Notes: a model not told the origin generated them from the sequence alone. A stretch of 25,622 nt of DNA from Bacteroidota bacterium (GCA_023415545.1 JAEZKJ010000063.1:1-25622); one strand, 5' to 3'; positions 1-9,000 are shown, numbered from the stretch's first letter. Program-made: numbers and translations.

Positions 1-175
1 CTTTAACCTTATCAAAAGGACAAAGATTGAAAGCATTGAATATAAGATTTCCTGGTGGATAGACTTTTGTTGTACGATACTCTTCTCTTACAAAATCTGT
101 AAGTTTAATAAAATAATCTTTCTCAAATTCACTAGCAAGATGTCTCTTCCAACTTTCTTCTATCTTTACATCCAT
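1..175 (-). CDS. ung: Uracil-DNA glycosylase, N-terminal part (cut by window edge)
   Basis: Reading leftward from the ATG at 173-175, the first 58 codons match the start of family 1 uracil-DNA glycosylases: a MDVKIEESWK opening, then FVREEY and the VYPPGN...IFNAF..CPFDKVK stretch that directly precedes the catalytic GQDPYHG loop in this family. The loop itself falls outside the window. The enzyme removes uracil from DNA in the cytoplasm as the first step of base excision repair. The start is supported by a Bacteroidota-type promoter just upstream (215-244). It lies downstream of asnA on the same strand, but a terminator at 251-280 makes independent transcription likely. The identity is clear from the conserved block although only about a quarter of the protein is visible. 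Confidence 0.9.
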   Translation of the reverse strand, partial: MDVKIEESWKRHLASEFEKDYFIKLTDFVREEYRTTKVYPPGNLIFNAFNLCPFDKVK

Positions 176-214
176 TTTAAAAATTATTTTAAAGAACCTG
201 TTTTCCTATAGTTA

Positions 215-244
215 CAAATATATCTTTTTTTTATCTCTTTGCAA
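215..244 (-). promoter_or_regulatory. ung promoter (TTG - 19 bp - TATATTTG)
   Basis: On the minus strand a TTG at 244-242 and the box TATATTTG at 222-215 are separated by 19 bp. This fits the Bacteroidota primary sigma consensus (TTTG at -33, TAnnTTTG at -7). It lies about 40 bases upstream of the ung start codon. Confidence 0.6.
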
Positions 245-250
245 TAAAAA

Positions 251-280
251 AACTGCCTATGCTTTAAAAGCAAGGCAGTT
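251..280 (-). terminator. Intrinsic terminator of asnA
   Basis: Arms AACTGCC and GGCAGTT, extended by TGCTTT/AAAGCA with one bulged base, form a strong hairpin. On the minus strand it is followed by a T-rich run (bases 250-241 read TTTTTATTGC). It begins 23 bases after the asnA stop, the expected place for a Rho-independent terminator. Confidence 0.8.
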
Positions 281-302
281 ATAATATTTTATTTATAAGT
301 TT

Positions 303-1343
303 TTAAATTAGTGGCATTCCTATTTTATCGCACTCTTTACGCATCTCATCGGGCCATATGCTAGCTTGAATCTCTCCAATATGTCCTTTTCTTAAGAAAA
401 GCATACATAATCTTGATTGACCAATACCTCCACCAATGCTTAAAGGAAGTGTACCGTCCAAAAGTTTTTTGTGGAAATATAACTCTTTTCTCTTCTCCTG
501 TCCTGTAAGTTCAAGTTGTTTTATAAGAGCCTCTTTATCAACTCTTATACCCATAGAAGAAAGTTCAATAGCTCTTTCCAACACATCGTTCCAAACAAGA
601 AGATCACCATTAAGACCTTGTAGACCTGTTTGTTCATCGATTGTTGTCCAATCATCATAATCAGGAGCACGTAAATCATGCTCTTTCCCGTCACTCAACT
701 TATTACCTATACCAATAATAAATACAGCTCCATATTTTTTTGTTATTGCATCCTCACGCTCTTTAGGCGTTTTGTCAGGATACATTTCCAAAAGTTCCTG
801 TGAATGTATGAATGTTATATCATGAGGAAGGAATGATTTTATCTGTGGATACATTTCACAAATCATATATTCAGTTCTACGCATAGCCGAATATATCCTT
901 GTAACTATTTGTTTTAAAAACTCTATAGTACGCTGCTCTTTTGTTATCACTCTTTCCCAGTCCCATTGGTCCACATAAAGAGAGTGAAGGTTTCCTAACT
1001 CCTCATCAGCGCGAATAGCATTCATATCAGTATAAATACCATATCCCGGTTCTATATTGTATTCACTTAAAGTTAGTCGTTTCCATTTGGCAAGTGAGTG
1101 TACTACTTCAGCCTTTGCATCGCCTAAATCTTTTATAGGGAATGAAACTGCTCTCTCTGTACCACTTAAGTCATCATTAATTCCCATTCCTTTTAAAACA
1201 AACAGAGGAGCTGTAACTCTTCTTAACCTTAATTCAGATGAGATATTTTGCTGAAAAAACTCTTTAATCTGTTTTATTCCCAGCTCAGTCTGTTTTAAAT
1301 CCAATATTGCTTTATACTCTTTAGGCTTTATAAGGTAACTCAT
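303..1343 (-). CDS. asnA: Aspartate-ammonia ligase (asparagine synthetase A)
   Basis: A 346-residue cytoplasmic enzyme that makes asparagine from aspartate, ammonia and ATP (giving AMP and pyrophosphate). The whole length matches the AsnA family (about 330-345 residues): an N-terminal SYLIKPKEY segment, the RLRRVTAPLFV motif near residue 40, the ERAVSFPIKD segment, and the C-terminal class II synthetase-like motif GGGIGQSRLCMLFL starting near residue 304 and followed by IGEIQASIWP. AsnA shares its fold with class II aspartyl-/asparaginyl-tRNA synthetases. The gene stands alone with its own promoter (-7 box at 1381-1388) and terminator (251-280). Nothing appears truncated. Confidence 0.97.
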   Translation of the reverse strand: MSYLIKPKEYKAILDLKQTELGIKQIKEFFQQNISSELRLRRVTAPLFVLKGMGINDDLSGTERAVSFPIKDLGDAKAEVVHSLAKWKRLTLSEYNIEPGYGIYTDMNAIRADEELGNLHSLYVDQWDWERVITKEQRTIEFLKQIVTRIYSAMRRTEYMICEMYPQIKSFLPHDITFIHSQELLEMYPDKTPKEREDAITKKYGAVFIIGIGNKLSDGKEHDLRAPDYDDWTTIDEQTGLQGLNGDLLVWNDVLERAIELSSMGIRVDKEALIKQLELTGQEKRKELYFHKKLLDGTLPLSIGGGIGQSRLCMLFLRKGHIGEIQASIWPDEMRKECDKIGMPLI

Positions 1344-1380
1344 TATATTAATTTTTTATTATCGTAATAATATATCTAGG

Positions 1381-1388
1381 CAAATATA
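1381..1388 (-). promoter_or_regulatory. asnA promoter, -7 box TATATTTG
   Basis: TATATTTG on the minus strand, 38 bases upstream of the asnA ATG, matches TAnnTTTG. I see no convincing -33 TTTG at the right spacing, so only the -7 element is called. Confidence 0.5.
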
Positions 1389-1586
1389 TAAATTAATTAT
1401 TATAATGATAGATTTTAACGATAAAATATTATCAAAATGATGCATAAAAATTAATTGTAGTACACAAAATGACATATAGAAAGCAAAAACATGCTTATAA
1501 TATAGTTAATTAGAGGAATTAGATTAGCAAATTTCTTTTCATAAATTCAAGATTATCCAAAGGTTAGGATGCTTAAATATATTTTA

Positions 1587-1594
1587 TATCTTTG
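1587..1594 (+). promoter_or_regulatory. tRNA-Arg promoter, -7 box TATCTTTG
   Basis: TATCTTTG lies 15 bases before the mature 5' end of the tRNA and matches the Bacteroidota -7 consensus. The -33 region is not clear. Confidence 0.5.
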
Positions 1595-1609
1595 TGTTAT
1601 GCTTTATAA

Positions 1610-1681
1610 GCGCCCGTAGTTCAATGGATAGAATATCGGATTCCGGTTCCGACGATATGAGTTCGATTCTCATCGGGCGTA
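1610..1681 (+). tRNA. tRNA-Arg (anticodon CCG)
   Basis: A full cloverleaf can be folded by eye. The acceptor stem GCGCCCG pairs with CGGGCGT (first pair G-U). The D arm is GTTC/GAAT. The anticodon stem TCGGA/TCCGA carries loop TTCCGGT with anticodon CCG at 1643-1645, reading CGG. The T arm is ATGAG/CTCAT with loop TTCGATT, and the discriminator is A1681. The 3' CCA is not encoded (ACCT follows), as is usual in this phylum. No partial duplicate of the tRNA 3' end or integrase gene is nearby, so there is no sign of its use as an attachment site. Confidence 0.95.
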
Positions 1682-1747
1682 CCTCTTGATTTTTGGTAAA
1701 TAATAGGATGTTATAATATATTATTATTTTTCTCCTTATATCAAATT

Positions 1748-1808
1748 CGTTTCACAGTGCTATTTATCTGTTTCACACTGTGAAACGGATAAATCACATC
1801 GTGAAACG
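1748..1808. repeat. 61-bp nested palindrome built of GTTTCAC/GTGAAAC units
   Basis: The sequence is a near-perfect inverted repeat centred on base 1778: 25 of 30 positions are Watson-Crick pairs, two are G-T and three mismatch. It contains a perfect inner palindrome (1770-1786, GTTTCACACTGTGAAAC) flanked by outer CGTTTCAC (1748-1755) and GTGAAACG (1801-1808), joined by ATTTATC/GATAAAT-like segments. It lies 66 bases after tRNA-Arg and 217 bases before the glycosidase operon. There is no U-run after the right arm, so it is not a standard terminator. It could be a REP- or MITE-like element, a regulator binding site, or a processing/termination hairpin for the tRNA transcript. Confidence 0.75.
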
Positions 1809-2025
1809 AGTATCTTACACTAAAAAAACAATAAATGTTCGTGTTCTTTATTACAATTTATCATGGCAATTTAAAGTTTATCCCTTAAAACTTTGAGATT
1901 AGGTAGGGAGAGTTTTAAAAAAATAATATTAAATCATTAAATTCATAAATTAAATATATTCTAATTTCTACATCACGTGAAAAAAAAATATATTTACCTT
2001 CCTAATAATGAATTGATAATCTATT
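1809..2025 (+). other. Upstream region of the glycosidase operon; no confident promoter
   Basis: This non-coding AT-rich stretch must hold the operon leader. The best -7 candidate is TATATTTA at 1989-1996, which lacks the final G and has no good -33 partner, so I do not call it as a promoter. Other visible structure is a 7-bp inverted repeat AAAGTTT/AAACTTT (1873-1879 and 1888-1894) and the 8-bp palindrome TCACGTGA (1973-1980). A weak promoter match would be consistent with dependence on an activator, but that is inference. The rest of the gap back to the tRNA (1682-1747) shows nothing I can assign. Confidence 0.3.
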
Positions 2026-4590
2026 ATGAAACTATTGAAAATTCTGTTTTTCACTCTATTTGTATCTCTGTTAAATAATATCATGGCAGAACCTTTAAAA
2101 ACGCTCAATTTAGGTAATTGCAAATGGGAATTCAAACAAGTTGGTAAAAATGAATGGCTGTCGGCTACAGTGCCTGGAACTGTTCATCAAGATCTTATAA
2201 ACCATAATCTGATACCCGATCCATTTTATGGGTTGAATGAAGCGAAGGTACAATGGGTAGAAAATGAGGATTGGATTTATCGTACCTCTTTCAATGTTAC
2301 TCAAGATGATTTAAATTATCAGGGCGCTATATTGAACTTTGAGGGATTGGATACATATGCTGATATATATCTTAATGGTGCTTTGGTGAAACGTACTGAT
2401 AACATGTTTGTTAGTTATGAAATTCCAATTAAAAAGTTTTTAAAAATAGGTGACAATTCTCTTCAAATTCTTTTCCATTCGCCAATAAAAATGACTCTTC
2501 CTCAATTGGAGACTCAAGGATTCCAATATCCGGCTGATAATGATCACAGCCCAAATAAAGTAAGTGTTTATTCACGGAAAGCTCCATATAGCTATGGATG
2601 GGACTGGGGAATTCGACTTGTAACTAGTGGTGTTTGGCGACCTGTGACTCTTTCTTTTTACAATAATGCATTAATTGACAATATATATGTTCGTCAACTC
2701 AGTGTGAATAAGGAGTTAGCTAAAGTTGATAACATTTTTACAATAAACAGCCTTGTCGATGATACAGCAGTGATAACTATGAATTGTTCATATAAAAATG
2801 AACCTGCTATATCTGTTCAAAAAGAGATAAAACTTAACAAAGGTGAGAACACTGTCTCTATCCCTTTAGAAATTAAAAATCCACATCTTTGGATGCCAAA
2901 TGGATGGGGAGAGGCTGCTCTTTATGATTTTGTTTCAACTCTTCGTGTAAATGGTAAAAAGGTTGCTGTTAAAAAGGAGAGAATCGGCCTGCGTACTATT
3001 GAGGTTGTTATGGAGGATGATAAAGATGGTAAATCATTCTTTTTCTGTGTAAATGGCCATCCAATGTTTGCTAAAGGTGCAAACTATATTCCTGACGATG
3101 CCCTTCTCCCAAATATCACTGAAGAGAGAATCAAAAGAATGTTTGCTGATGTGAAGGATGCTAATATGAATATGCTTCGCGTTTGGGGAGGCGGTGTTTA
3201 TGAAAGCGATTTGTTTTACAAATATGCAGATGAAAATGGTATCGTGATATGGCAGGATTTCATTTTTGGTTGTACATCATACCCTTCCGACCCTTCATTT
3301 ATCAAAAGAGTAGAGGAGGAGGCCGATTACAATATTCGCCGTTTACGTAACCATGCAAGTCTTGCAATGTGGTGTGGTAACAATGAAATTTATGAAGGTT
3401 TGAGATTCTGGGGATGGGATAAAAAGTATAATGACCCATCAATTATGAAGGGTATGTTCGAGGGATATGATAAATTGTTCCACCAACTACTTCCTGCTAA
3501 AGTGAAAGAGTTAGATCCGGACAGATTTTATATGCATGGCTCACCTTATGAGGCAAACTGGGGGCGCCCTGAGTCTTGGAAAATTGCTGATAGCCATAAC
3601 TGGGGTGTATGGTATGGACGTAAACTTTTTGAGTCGTTCGATAATGATTATGGGCGTTTCATGAGTGAGTATGGATTCCAGTCTTTCCCTGAGATGAAAA
3701 CAATATCATCTTTTGCAACCGAAAAGGATTATCAAATTGAATCGGATGTCATGAATGGGCACCAGAAGGCTTCAATAGGTAATGAACTTATTGATAAAAC
3801 AATGAGAATATACTATAATGTGCCTGCCGACTTCAAGGATTTTGTTTATGTTGGCCAGGTGTTGCAAGGAAAAGGAATGCGTAGAGGTTTTGAAGCTCAT
3901 CGCCGTAATATGCCATATTGTATGGGTACTCTTTATTGGCAGTTGAATGATAGCTGGCCTGTAGTGTCATGGTCAAGTATTGACTATTTTGAAAACTGGA
4001 AAGCTATGCATTATGAAGCAAAACGAGCTTTTGCTCCGATAATAATTAATGCCATTAAAGAGGGTGAGAACTTGAACTTCTATGCTATATCAGATAAATT
4101 GGAGGATTACAACAATGTAACTCTTGAACTGAAAACAATCGATTTCAATGGTAAGGTTTTATCAAAAGAGATTGTTAAAGGTGATATCAAGGCAAATTGT
4201 TCTGCTCTTTTCCATAAAGCAGATTTTAATAAAATCGCAAAGAGCCCACGAAATAGTTTGCTTGTTATTACTTTGAAAGATAAGAATGGAAAATTAATAA
4301 ACAAAGATCAATATTTTTTCAACTATCCAAAAGATCTTGATCTGCCAAAAGCAAAAATTGTGTCGTCACTAAAGAAAAAAGATGGTGAATATGTGTTGAC
4401 ACTTAAGAGCAACTCATTGGCAAAAGATCTGTTTATTGAAATTCCTGTTCAAGGTGCACGATTTAGTGATAACTTCTTCGACCTTTTACCTGGTGAAACA
4501 AAAGTTGTAACTATAAAGTCGGATAAATTGAAAAAAGATAGTAGTGTTGATATTAAGTTACATCAATTGAGTGATACTATAACAAAATAA
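2026..4590 (+). CDS. Exported GH2 beta-mannosidase
   Basis: An 854-residue glycoside hydrolase family 2 enzyme that should release the core beta-1,4-linked mannose of N-glycans (or of manno-oligosaccharides). A type I signal peptide ends near residue 21 (hydrophobic LFFTLFVSLL, then IMA|EP); no lipobox cysteine is present, so a periplasmic location is likely. The N-terminal jelly roll (about 30-190) has the family VPGTVHQDL, followed by immunoglobulin-like and TIM-barrel domains. The barrel carries RVWGGGVYESDLFY and IVIWQDFIFGC..YP, which separate beta-mannosidases from beta-galactosidases. The predicted acid/base is E454 in WCGNNEI and the nucleophile is E548 in SEYGFQSFPE. It is the first gene of a five-glycosidase operon, 12 bp before the next. 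The length is normal for the family and the key residues are intact. Confidence is high for family and mannosidase activity, moderate for N-glycan as the real substrate. Confidence 0.93.
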   Translation: MKLLKILFFTLFVSLLNNIMAEPLKTLNLGNCKWEFKQVGKNEWLSATVPGTVHQDLINHNLIPDPFYGLNEAKVQWVENEDWIYRTSFNVTQDDLNYQGAILNFEGLDTYADIYLNGALVKRTDNMFVSYEIPIKKFLKIGDNSLQILFHSPIKMTLPQLETQGFQYPADNDHSPNKVSVYSRKAPYSYGWDWGIRLVTSGVWRPVTLSFYNNALIDNIYVRQLSVNKELAKVDNIFTINSLVDDTAVITMNCSYKNEPAISVQKEIKLNKGENTVSIPLEIKNPHLWMPNGWGEAALYDFVSTLRVNGKKVAVKKERIGLRTIEVVMEDDKDGKSFFFCVNGHPMFAKGANYIPDDALLPNITEERIKRMFADVKDANMNMLRVWGGGVYESDLFYKYADENGIVIWQDFIFGCTSYPSDPSFIKRVEEEADYNIRRLRNHASLAMWCGNNEIYEGLRFWGWDKKYNDPSIMKGMFEGYDKLFHQLLPAKVKELDPDRFYMHGSPYEANWGRPESWKIADSHNWGVWYGRKLFESFDNDYGRFMSEYGFQSFPEMKTISSFATEKDYQIESDVMNGHQKASIGNELIDKTMRIYYNVPADFKDFVYVGQVLQGKGMRRGFEAHRRNMPYCMGTLYWQLNDSWPVVSWSSIDYFENWKAMHYEAKRAFAPIIINAIKEGENLNFYAISDKLEDYNNVTLELKTIDFNGKVLSKEIVKGDIKANCSALFHKADFNKIAKSPRNSLLVITLKDKNGKLINKDQYFFNYPKDLDLPKAKIVSSLKKKDGEYVLTLKSNSLAKDLFIEIPVQGARFSDNFFDLLPGETKVVTIKSDKLKKDSSVDIKLHQLSDTITK

Positions 4591-4602
4591 GCACATATCT
4601 AT

Positions 4603-6930
4603 ATGAAATTAAATTTACTCTTTTCGGGGCTGTTAGTTTCAGCCCTTACATTAACTTCTTTTGGTAAAGTCCGTGCCGGTAATGTTGATTACAGAGTAAT
4701 TCCTATGCCTCAAAAAATAGAGGTTTTGAGGAGTCAAAAACCATTCCTATTAAATAATAATAGCATAATACGCTATACAAAGGGTAATAATAACCTTAAA
4801 AAAAATGCCGATTTTCTATCATCTTACATCAATGAAATTGTTGGAATTAAGCTACCTGTTAAAGCCGGAAATAGCTCAACAGGTATCAATTTAATTGTAG
4901 ATAAGAACATAGATAATAAAGAGGGATATAAAATAGATATCAACTCAAAATCTATTACTATAAAGGGAGGTTCGGAAGCAGGAGTTTTTTATGCTATACA
5001 GACTTTACGTAAAGCTATAACTCCGGGAAAGAGTAAGTTAGTTGAAATGCCGGCTGTAAGTATTGAGGACTCTCCTCGATTTGAATACCGTGGTGCTATG
5101 CTTGATGTATCGCGACATTTCTTTCCGGTAGATTCCGTGAAGAAGTTTATTGATATGTTGGTTCTTCATAATATCAATCGTTTTCACTGGCATCTTTCCG
5201 ATGATCAAGGGTGGAGAATTGAGATTAAAAGTCGTCCTGAACTTATAACAAAAGGGTCTACACGAAAAGAGACTGTAATAGGTCACAACTCAGGAATATA
5301 TGATGGGAAACCATACGGAGGTTTCTATACTCAGCAGCAGGCTAAAGAGATTGTAAAATATGCCGCCGACAGACAAATTACTGTAATTCCGGAAATTGAT
5401 ATGCCGGGACATATGCAGGCTGCACTTGCTGCTTATCCTGAACTTGGTTGTACCGGTGGACCATACGATATTTGGACTATGTGGGGCATTTCAGATAATG
5501 TGTTATGTGCCGGAAATGATGCAACACTTAAATTTATAGAGGATGTTTTAGGGGAGATTGTACAGATTTTTCCTTCTAAGTATATTCATGTTGGGGGTGA
5601 TGAGTGTCCAAAGGAACAATGGAAGATATGTAAAAAATGTCAAGCTCGAATCGACGAGTTGGGTATAGAAGCCGATGAAAAACATACAACAGAGGAAAAA
5701 TTGCAGAGCTATATTATTAATCATGCCGAGAAATTCCTCAATTCAAAAGGAAGAGATATAATAGGATGGGATGAGATTCTAGAAGGTGGTCTTGCTCCTA
5801 ATGCTACTGTAATGTCATGGAGAGGAGAAAAAGGGGGTATTGAGGCTGCTAAGATGGGGCATGATGTAATTATGTCGCCAAATACATATCTATACTTCGA
5901 CTATTATCAAACTAAGGATATTGAAAATGAACCCGAAGCAATAGGAGGATATATTCCAATTGAAACGGTTTATAATTATGAGCCAATGCCAAAAGCGTTG
6001 AGCACAGAACAACAAAAACATATCAAGGGTGTACAGGCAAATCTTTGGACTGAGTATATTCCTACATATTCACAAGTTGAGTATATGGAACTACCACGTT
6101 TGGCTGCACTATCCGAAATACAGTGGTCGAATCCATCGAACAAGGATTATAATAAATTCCTTTCACGTTTAGTTCGTCTTATTGACCATTATAAGGTTAA
6201 GGGATACAATTATGCAAATCATATATTTGATGTTTATGCCGACTTCACTCCAAACCATGAGAGTAGAAAACTTGATATCACCCTTTCAACAGTTGATAAT
6301 AGTCCGATATTCTATACTTTGGATGGCAGTGAACCTACCGAGAACTCAACCAAATATGAGTCGGTAATTAATATTGATAAAGATTGTACATTCAAAGCTG
6401 TCGCAATTCGTAATGGAGTTAAAAGTCGTACTGTAAGTGAAAAAATAGGCATTAACAAGGCAAGTATGAAACCTATTACTATGCTCCAACCTATTAACAA
6501 ACGTTATGAGTACAAAGGGGCAGTTACATTGGTTGATGGATTGAAAGGTAATGGCAACTACAAAACCGGTCGATGGATAGCTTTCTATGGGAATGATATG
6601 GAGGCAATAATCGATCTTCAAAAAGAGGAGCAGGTGTCACAACTATCTTTCACTACCTGTGTAGAGAAAGGTGACTGGGTTTTTGATGCTCGTTCTGTTG
6701 AAATTTTACTATCGGATGATGGAAAGGTGTTTAATACCGTTGCCTTGAAGAATTATCAGGAGATGTTGGATAGTGATAGAAACGGACTTTATAATCATAC
6801 TGTAACATTTCCTACTGATAAAGCCAGATATGTTAAGGTGAAAATAGGTACAGAACATAATATACCTGATTGGCATGGTGGAAAGGGCAAGAATGGATTC
6901 ATATTTGTAGATGAAATAGAGATTTATTAA
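4603..6930 (+). CDS. Exported GH20 beta-N-acetylhexosaminidase with C-terminal accessory domains
   Basis: A 775-residue GH20 enzyme that removes terminal beta-linked GlcNAc or GalNAc by substrate-assisted catalysis. A signal peptide covers about residues 1-25 (LLFSGLLVSALTLTSF...VRAG). Domain order: GH20b alpha/beta domain (about 30-150) ending in GVFYAIQTL; catalytic barrel (about 160-510) starting FEYRGAMLDVSRHFF, with HWHLSDDQGWR, EIDMPGHM and the catalytic pair D333-E334 in HVGGDE, and NLWTEYIPT later; a chitobiase/hexosaminidase C-terminal-type domain (about 547-615, YTLDGSEPTENSTKY); then a discoidin/F5-8-like beta-sandwich (about 625-775, LVDGLKG...DMEAIIDL). It is the second gene of the glycosidase operon, 12 bp after the beta-mannosidase gene and 15 bp before a second GH20 gene. 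Linkage preference cannot be read from sequence. Confidence 0.95.
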   Translation: MKLNLLFSGLLVSALTLTSFGKVRAGNVDYRVIPMPQKIEVLRSQKPFLLNNNSIIRYTKGNNNLKKNADFLSSYINEIVGIKLPVKAGNSSTGINLIVDKNIDNKEGYKIDINSKSITIKGGSEAGVFYAIQTLRKAITPGKSKLVEMPAVSIEDSPRFEYRGAMLDVSRHFFPVDSVKKFIDMLVLHNINRFHWHLSDDQGWRIEIKSRPELITKGSTRKETVIGHNSGIYDGKPYGGFYTQQQAKEIVKYAADRQITVIPEIDMPGHMQAALAAYPELGCTGGPYDIWTMWGISDNVLCAGNDATLKFIEDVLGEIVQIFPSKYIHVGGDECPKEQWKICKKCQARIDELGIEADEKHTTEEKLQSYIINHAEKFLNSKGRDIIGWDEILEGGLAPNATVMSWRGEKGGIEAAKMGHDVIMSPNTYLYFDYYQTKDIENEPEAIGGYIPIETVYNYEPMPKALSTEQQKHIKGVQANLWTEYIPTYSQVEYMELPRLAALSEIQWSNPSNKDYNKFLSRLVRLIDHYKVKGYNYANHIFDVYADFTPNHESRKLDITLSTVDNSPIFYTLDGSEPTENSTKYESVINIDKDCTFKAVAIRNGVKSRTVSEKIGINKASMKPITMLQPINKRYEYKGAVTLVDGLKGNGNYKTGRWIAFYGNDMEAIIDLQKEEQVSQLSFTTCVEKGDWVFDARSVEILLSDDGKVFNTVALKNYQEMLDSDRNGLYNHTVTFPTDKARYVKVKIGTEHNIPDWHGGKGKNGFIFVDEIEIY

Positions 6931-6945
6931 AAACTTAACATTAGT

Positions 6946-8988
6946 ATGAAAAAATCTATCTTTTTTACTTTTCTCTTTTTATTTACACTTGCTTATGGGA
7001 AAAACAGTACCAAATCGGTTATTCCCATAGTTAAAGAGGTGCAAGAGGGTAGAGGTAAATTTGATATCTCTTCTTTAAAAGGTGTATTTATAAAAGCAGA
7101 TTTTAACGATGAAACTTTACTATATGATTATTTAAAATCTTCACCACTTAAACTTAATAAAAGTGTTGCTTGTGAAGGAGTTCTTACACTAAAAGTAGTA
7201 GATAAATTAAAAGGTGTAGAGTCACCCGAAGGTTATAGATTAAAAGTTGGAAAACGTGGAGTTGAGATTGAGGCTACATCTGCTGCCGGCCTTTTTTATG
7301 GAGTTCAGACACTCATTCAAATGAGTTACGATAATAGTAAAATTAATTGTGTTGAGATAATTGATGAACCTCGATTTGCGTATCGTGGGTTTATGCTAGA
7401 TGTGTCGCGTCATTTCTTTGGAAAGGAGTTTGTGAAAAAGCAAATCGATGCGATGGCTTATTATAAACTCAATCGACTTCATTTGCATCTTACCGATGCT
7501 GCCGGATGGAGAATAGAGATTAAAAGATATCCTCGTTTGACAAATTTTGCTGCTTGGCGTGATAAACCTACTTGGAAAGAGTGGTGGAACAGTGGTCGAC
7601 TTTATAAAAATGAGGGTGAAAAGGGAGCTTTTGGAGGATATTATACTCAGGAAGATATAAAGGAGTTGGTGGCATATGCCAAGAAACATTTTATAACTAT
7701 TATTCCTGAAATAGAGATGCCTGCTCACTCCGAGGAGGTGTTGACTGCATACCCTGAGCTATCGTGTACTCATGAACCTTACAAACAGGCTGACTTTTGC
7801 GTGGGTAATGAGATGACTTTTGAGTTTTTAGAAAATGTTCTGACAGAGGTTATGGAACTTTTCCCTTCCGAATATATTCACGTAGGAGGTGATGAGGCCG
7901 GTAAACTTTCATGGGGTGAGTGTAAACTTTGCCAAAAAAGAATGGCTGATGAGAAGTTGAAAGATAAAAATGAACTTCAAAGTTATCTTATTCACCGAGT
8001 AGAACGTTTTCTTAATTCGCATGGGCGAAAACTCCTGGGATGGGATGAGATTTTGGACGGTGGACTTGCTCCTAATGCAACTGTTATGTCATGGAGAGGT
8101 GTAGATGGTGGATTAAAAGCTATTGAGTCGGGACATAAAGCCATTATGTCACCCGGTGAGTTTTGCTATATTGACGCTTATCAAGATGCTCCCGATACAC
8201 AACCTGAAGCTATAGGTGGATATTTGCCGTTGGAAAAAGTTTATTCATATAATCCACTACCTGCAAATATAACTAAAGAGAAAGCGAAACTTCTTTATGG
8301 TGTTCAAGCAAATTTGTGGACTGAGTATATTCCTACCGAAAAAGCGGTGGAGAGAATGATATATCCTCGATTGTTGGCTCTTGCTGAGGTGGGATGGAGT
8401 GAACCATCACGAAAGGATTACAAAGAGTTTCGTAAAAGAGCTATTAATGCTGTTGAGTTTTTGAAAAGATGTGGATACTATCCTTTTGACCTTAAAAATG
8501 AGGTAGGTAACAGAGTTGAAGCTCGAAAGAATATAAATCATCTTGCCAAGGGGAAAGAAGTACACTACTTGCCTCAAGGAAAATATTATCTCGGCTACAG
8601 TGCCGGAGGTGATAGTGCTCTTGTCGATGGAGTTAGAGGTGGATGGTCATATAGTGATCATAAATGGCAAGGTTTCATCGACCGCAATGGACTTGATGTT
8701 GTTATTGACTTAGGCAAAATAGAAAGAGTAAAATATATTGGGGCAGATTTTATGCAGATATGTGCTCCTGAGGTTTTTATGCCTATAAATGTTAAAATAT
8801 CTCTTTCTTCTGATGGTAAGGAGTATAAATTGGTAAAGGAGATAAACCATGATGTAGTGAAAGATGATAAGGTCACTTTTAAAAACTTCTTCTGGGAAGG
8901 GAAAGAGAGAGCCAGATATGTGCGATATCAGGCTCAGCGTGGTAAGTTTGGTGGATTTATATTCACAGATGAAGTTGTAATAAAATAG
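6946..8988 (+). CDS. Second exported GH20 beta-N-acetylhexosaminidase
   Basis: A 680-residue GH20 paralogue of the preceding protein. The signal peptide is about residues 1-19 (FFTFLFLFTLAYG). A GH20b domain ends in GLFYGVQTL. The catalytic barrel (about 144-490) begins FAYRGFMLDVSRHFF and contains LHLHLTDAAGWR, EIEMPAHS and the catalytic D316-E317 in HVGGDEAGK, with NLWTEYIPT further on. It differs from its neighbour in having no chitobiase C-terminal-type domain: the barrel runs through a short linker into a discoidin-like domain (about 530-680, ALVDGVRG...LDVVIDLG). It also carries an insertion rich in Trp and Lys (DKPTWKEWWNSGRLYKNEGEK) near residues 206-226, before GGYYTQ, where the neighbour has a shorter loop. 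That loop sits close to the active site in GH20 folds, so the two enzymes may differ in substrate. It is the third gene of the operon, 12 bp before the GH92 gene. Confidence 0.95.
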   Translation: MKKSIFFTFLFLFTLAYGKNSTKSVIPIVKEVQEGRGKFDISSLKGVFIKADFNDETLLYDYLKSSPLKLNKSVACEGVLTLKVVDKLKGVESPEGYRLKVGKRGVEIEATSAAGLFYGVQTLIQMSYDNSKINCVEIIDEPRFAYRGFMLDVSRHFFGKEFVKKQIDAMAYYKLNRLHLHLTDAAGWRIEIKRYPRLTNFAAWRDKPTWKEWWNSGRLYKNEGEKGAFGGYYTQEDIKELVAYAKKHFITIIPEIEMPAHSEEVLTAYPELSCTHEPYKQADFCVGNEMTFEFLENVLTEVMELFPSEYIHVGGDEAGKLSWGECKLCQKRMADEKLKDKNELQSYLIHRVERFLNSHGRKLLGWDEILDGGLAPNATVMSWRGVDGGLKAIESGHKAIMSPGEFCYIDAYQDAPDTQPEAIGGYLPLEKVYSYNPLPANITKEKAKLLYGVQANLWTEYIPTEKAVERMIYPRLLALAEVGWSEPSRKDYKEFRKRAINAVEFLKRCGYYPFDLKNEVGNRVEARKNINHLAKGKEVHYLPQGKYYLGYSAGGDSALVDGVRGGWSYSDHKWQGFIDRNGLDVVIDLGKIERVKYIGADFMQICAPEVFMPINVKISLSSDGKEYKLVKEINHDVVKDDKVTFKNFFWEGKERARYVRYQAQRGKFGGFIFTDEVVIK

Positions 8989-9000
8989 AATGATTAATAT

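Noticed and set aside
1610..1808. tRNA-Arg plus adjacent palindrome as an integration (att) site
   Set aside because: There is no integrase gene, no duplicated tRNA 3' end and no foreign gene block nearby; the flanking genes look native.
7396..7728. 110-residue minus-strand frame inside the second GH20 gene
   Set aside because: It is fully antisense to the conserved catalytic barrel, with no family match or start signals.
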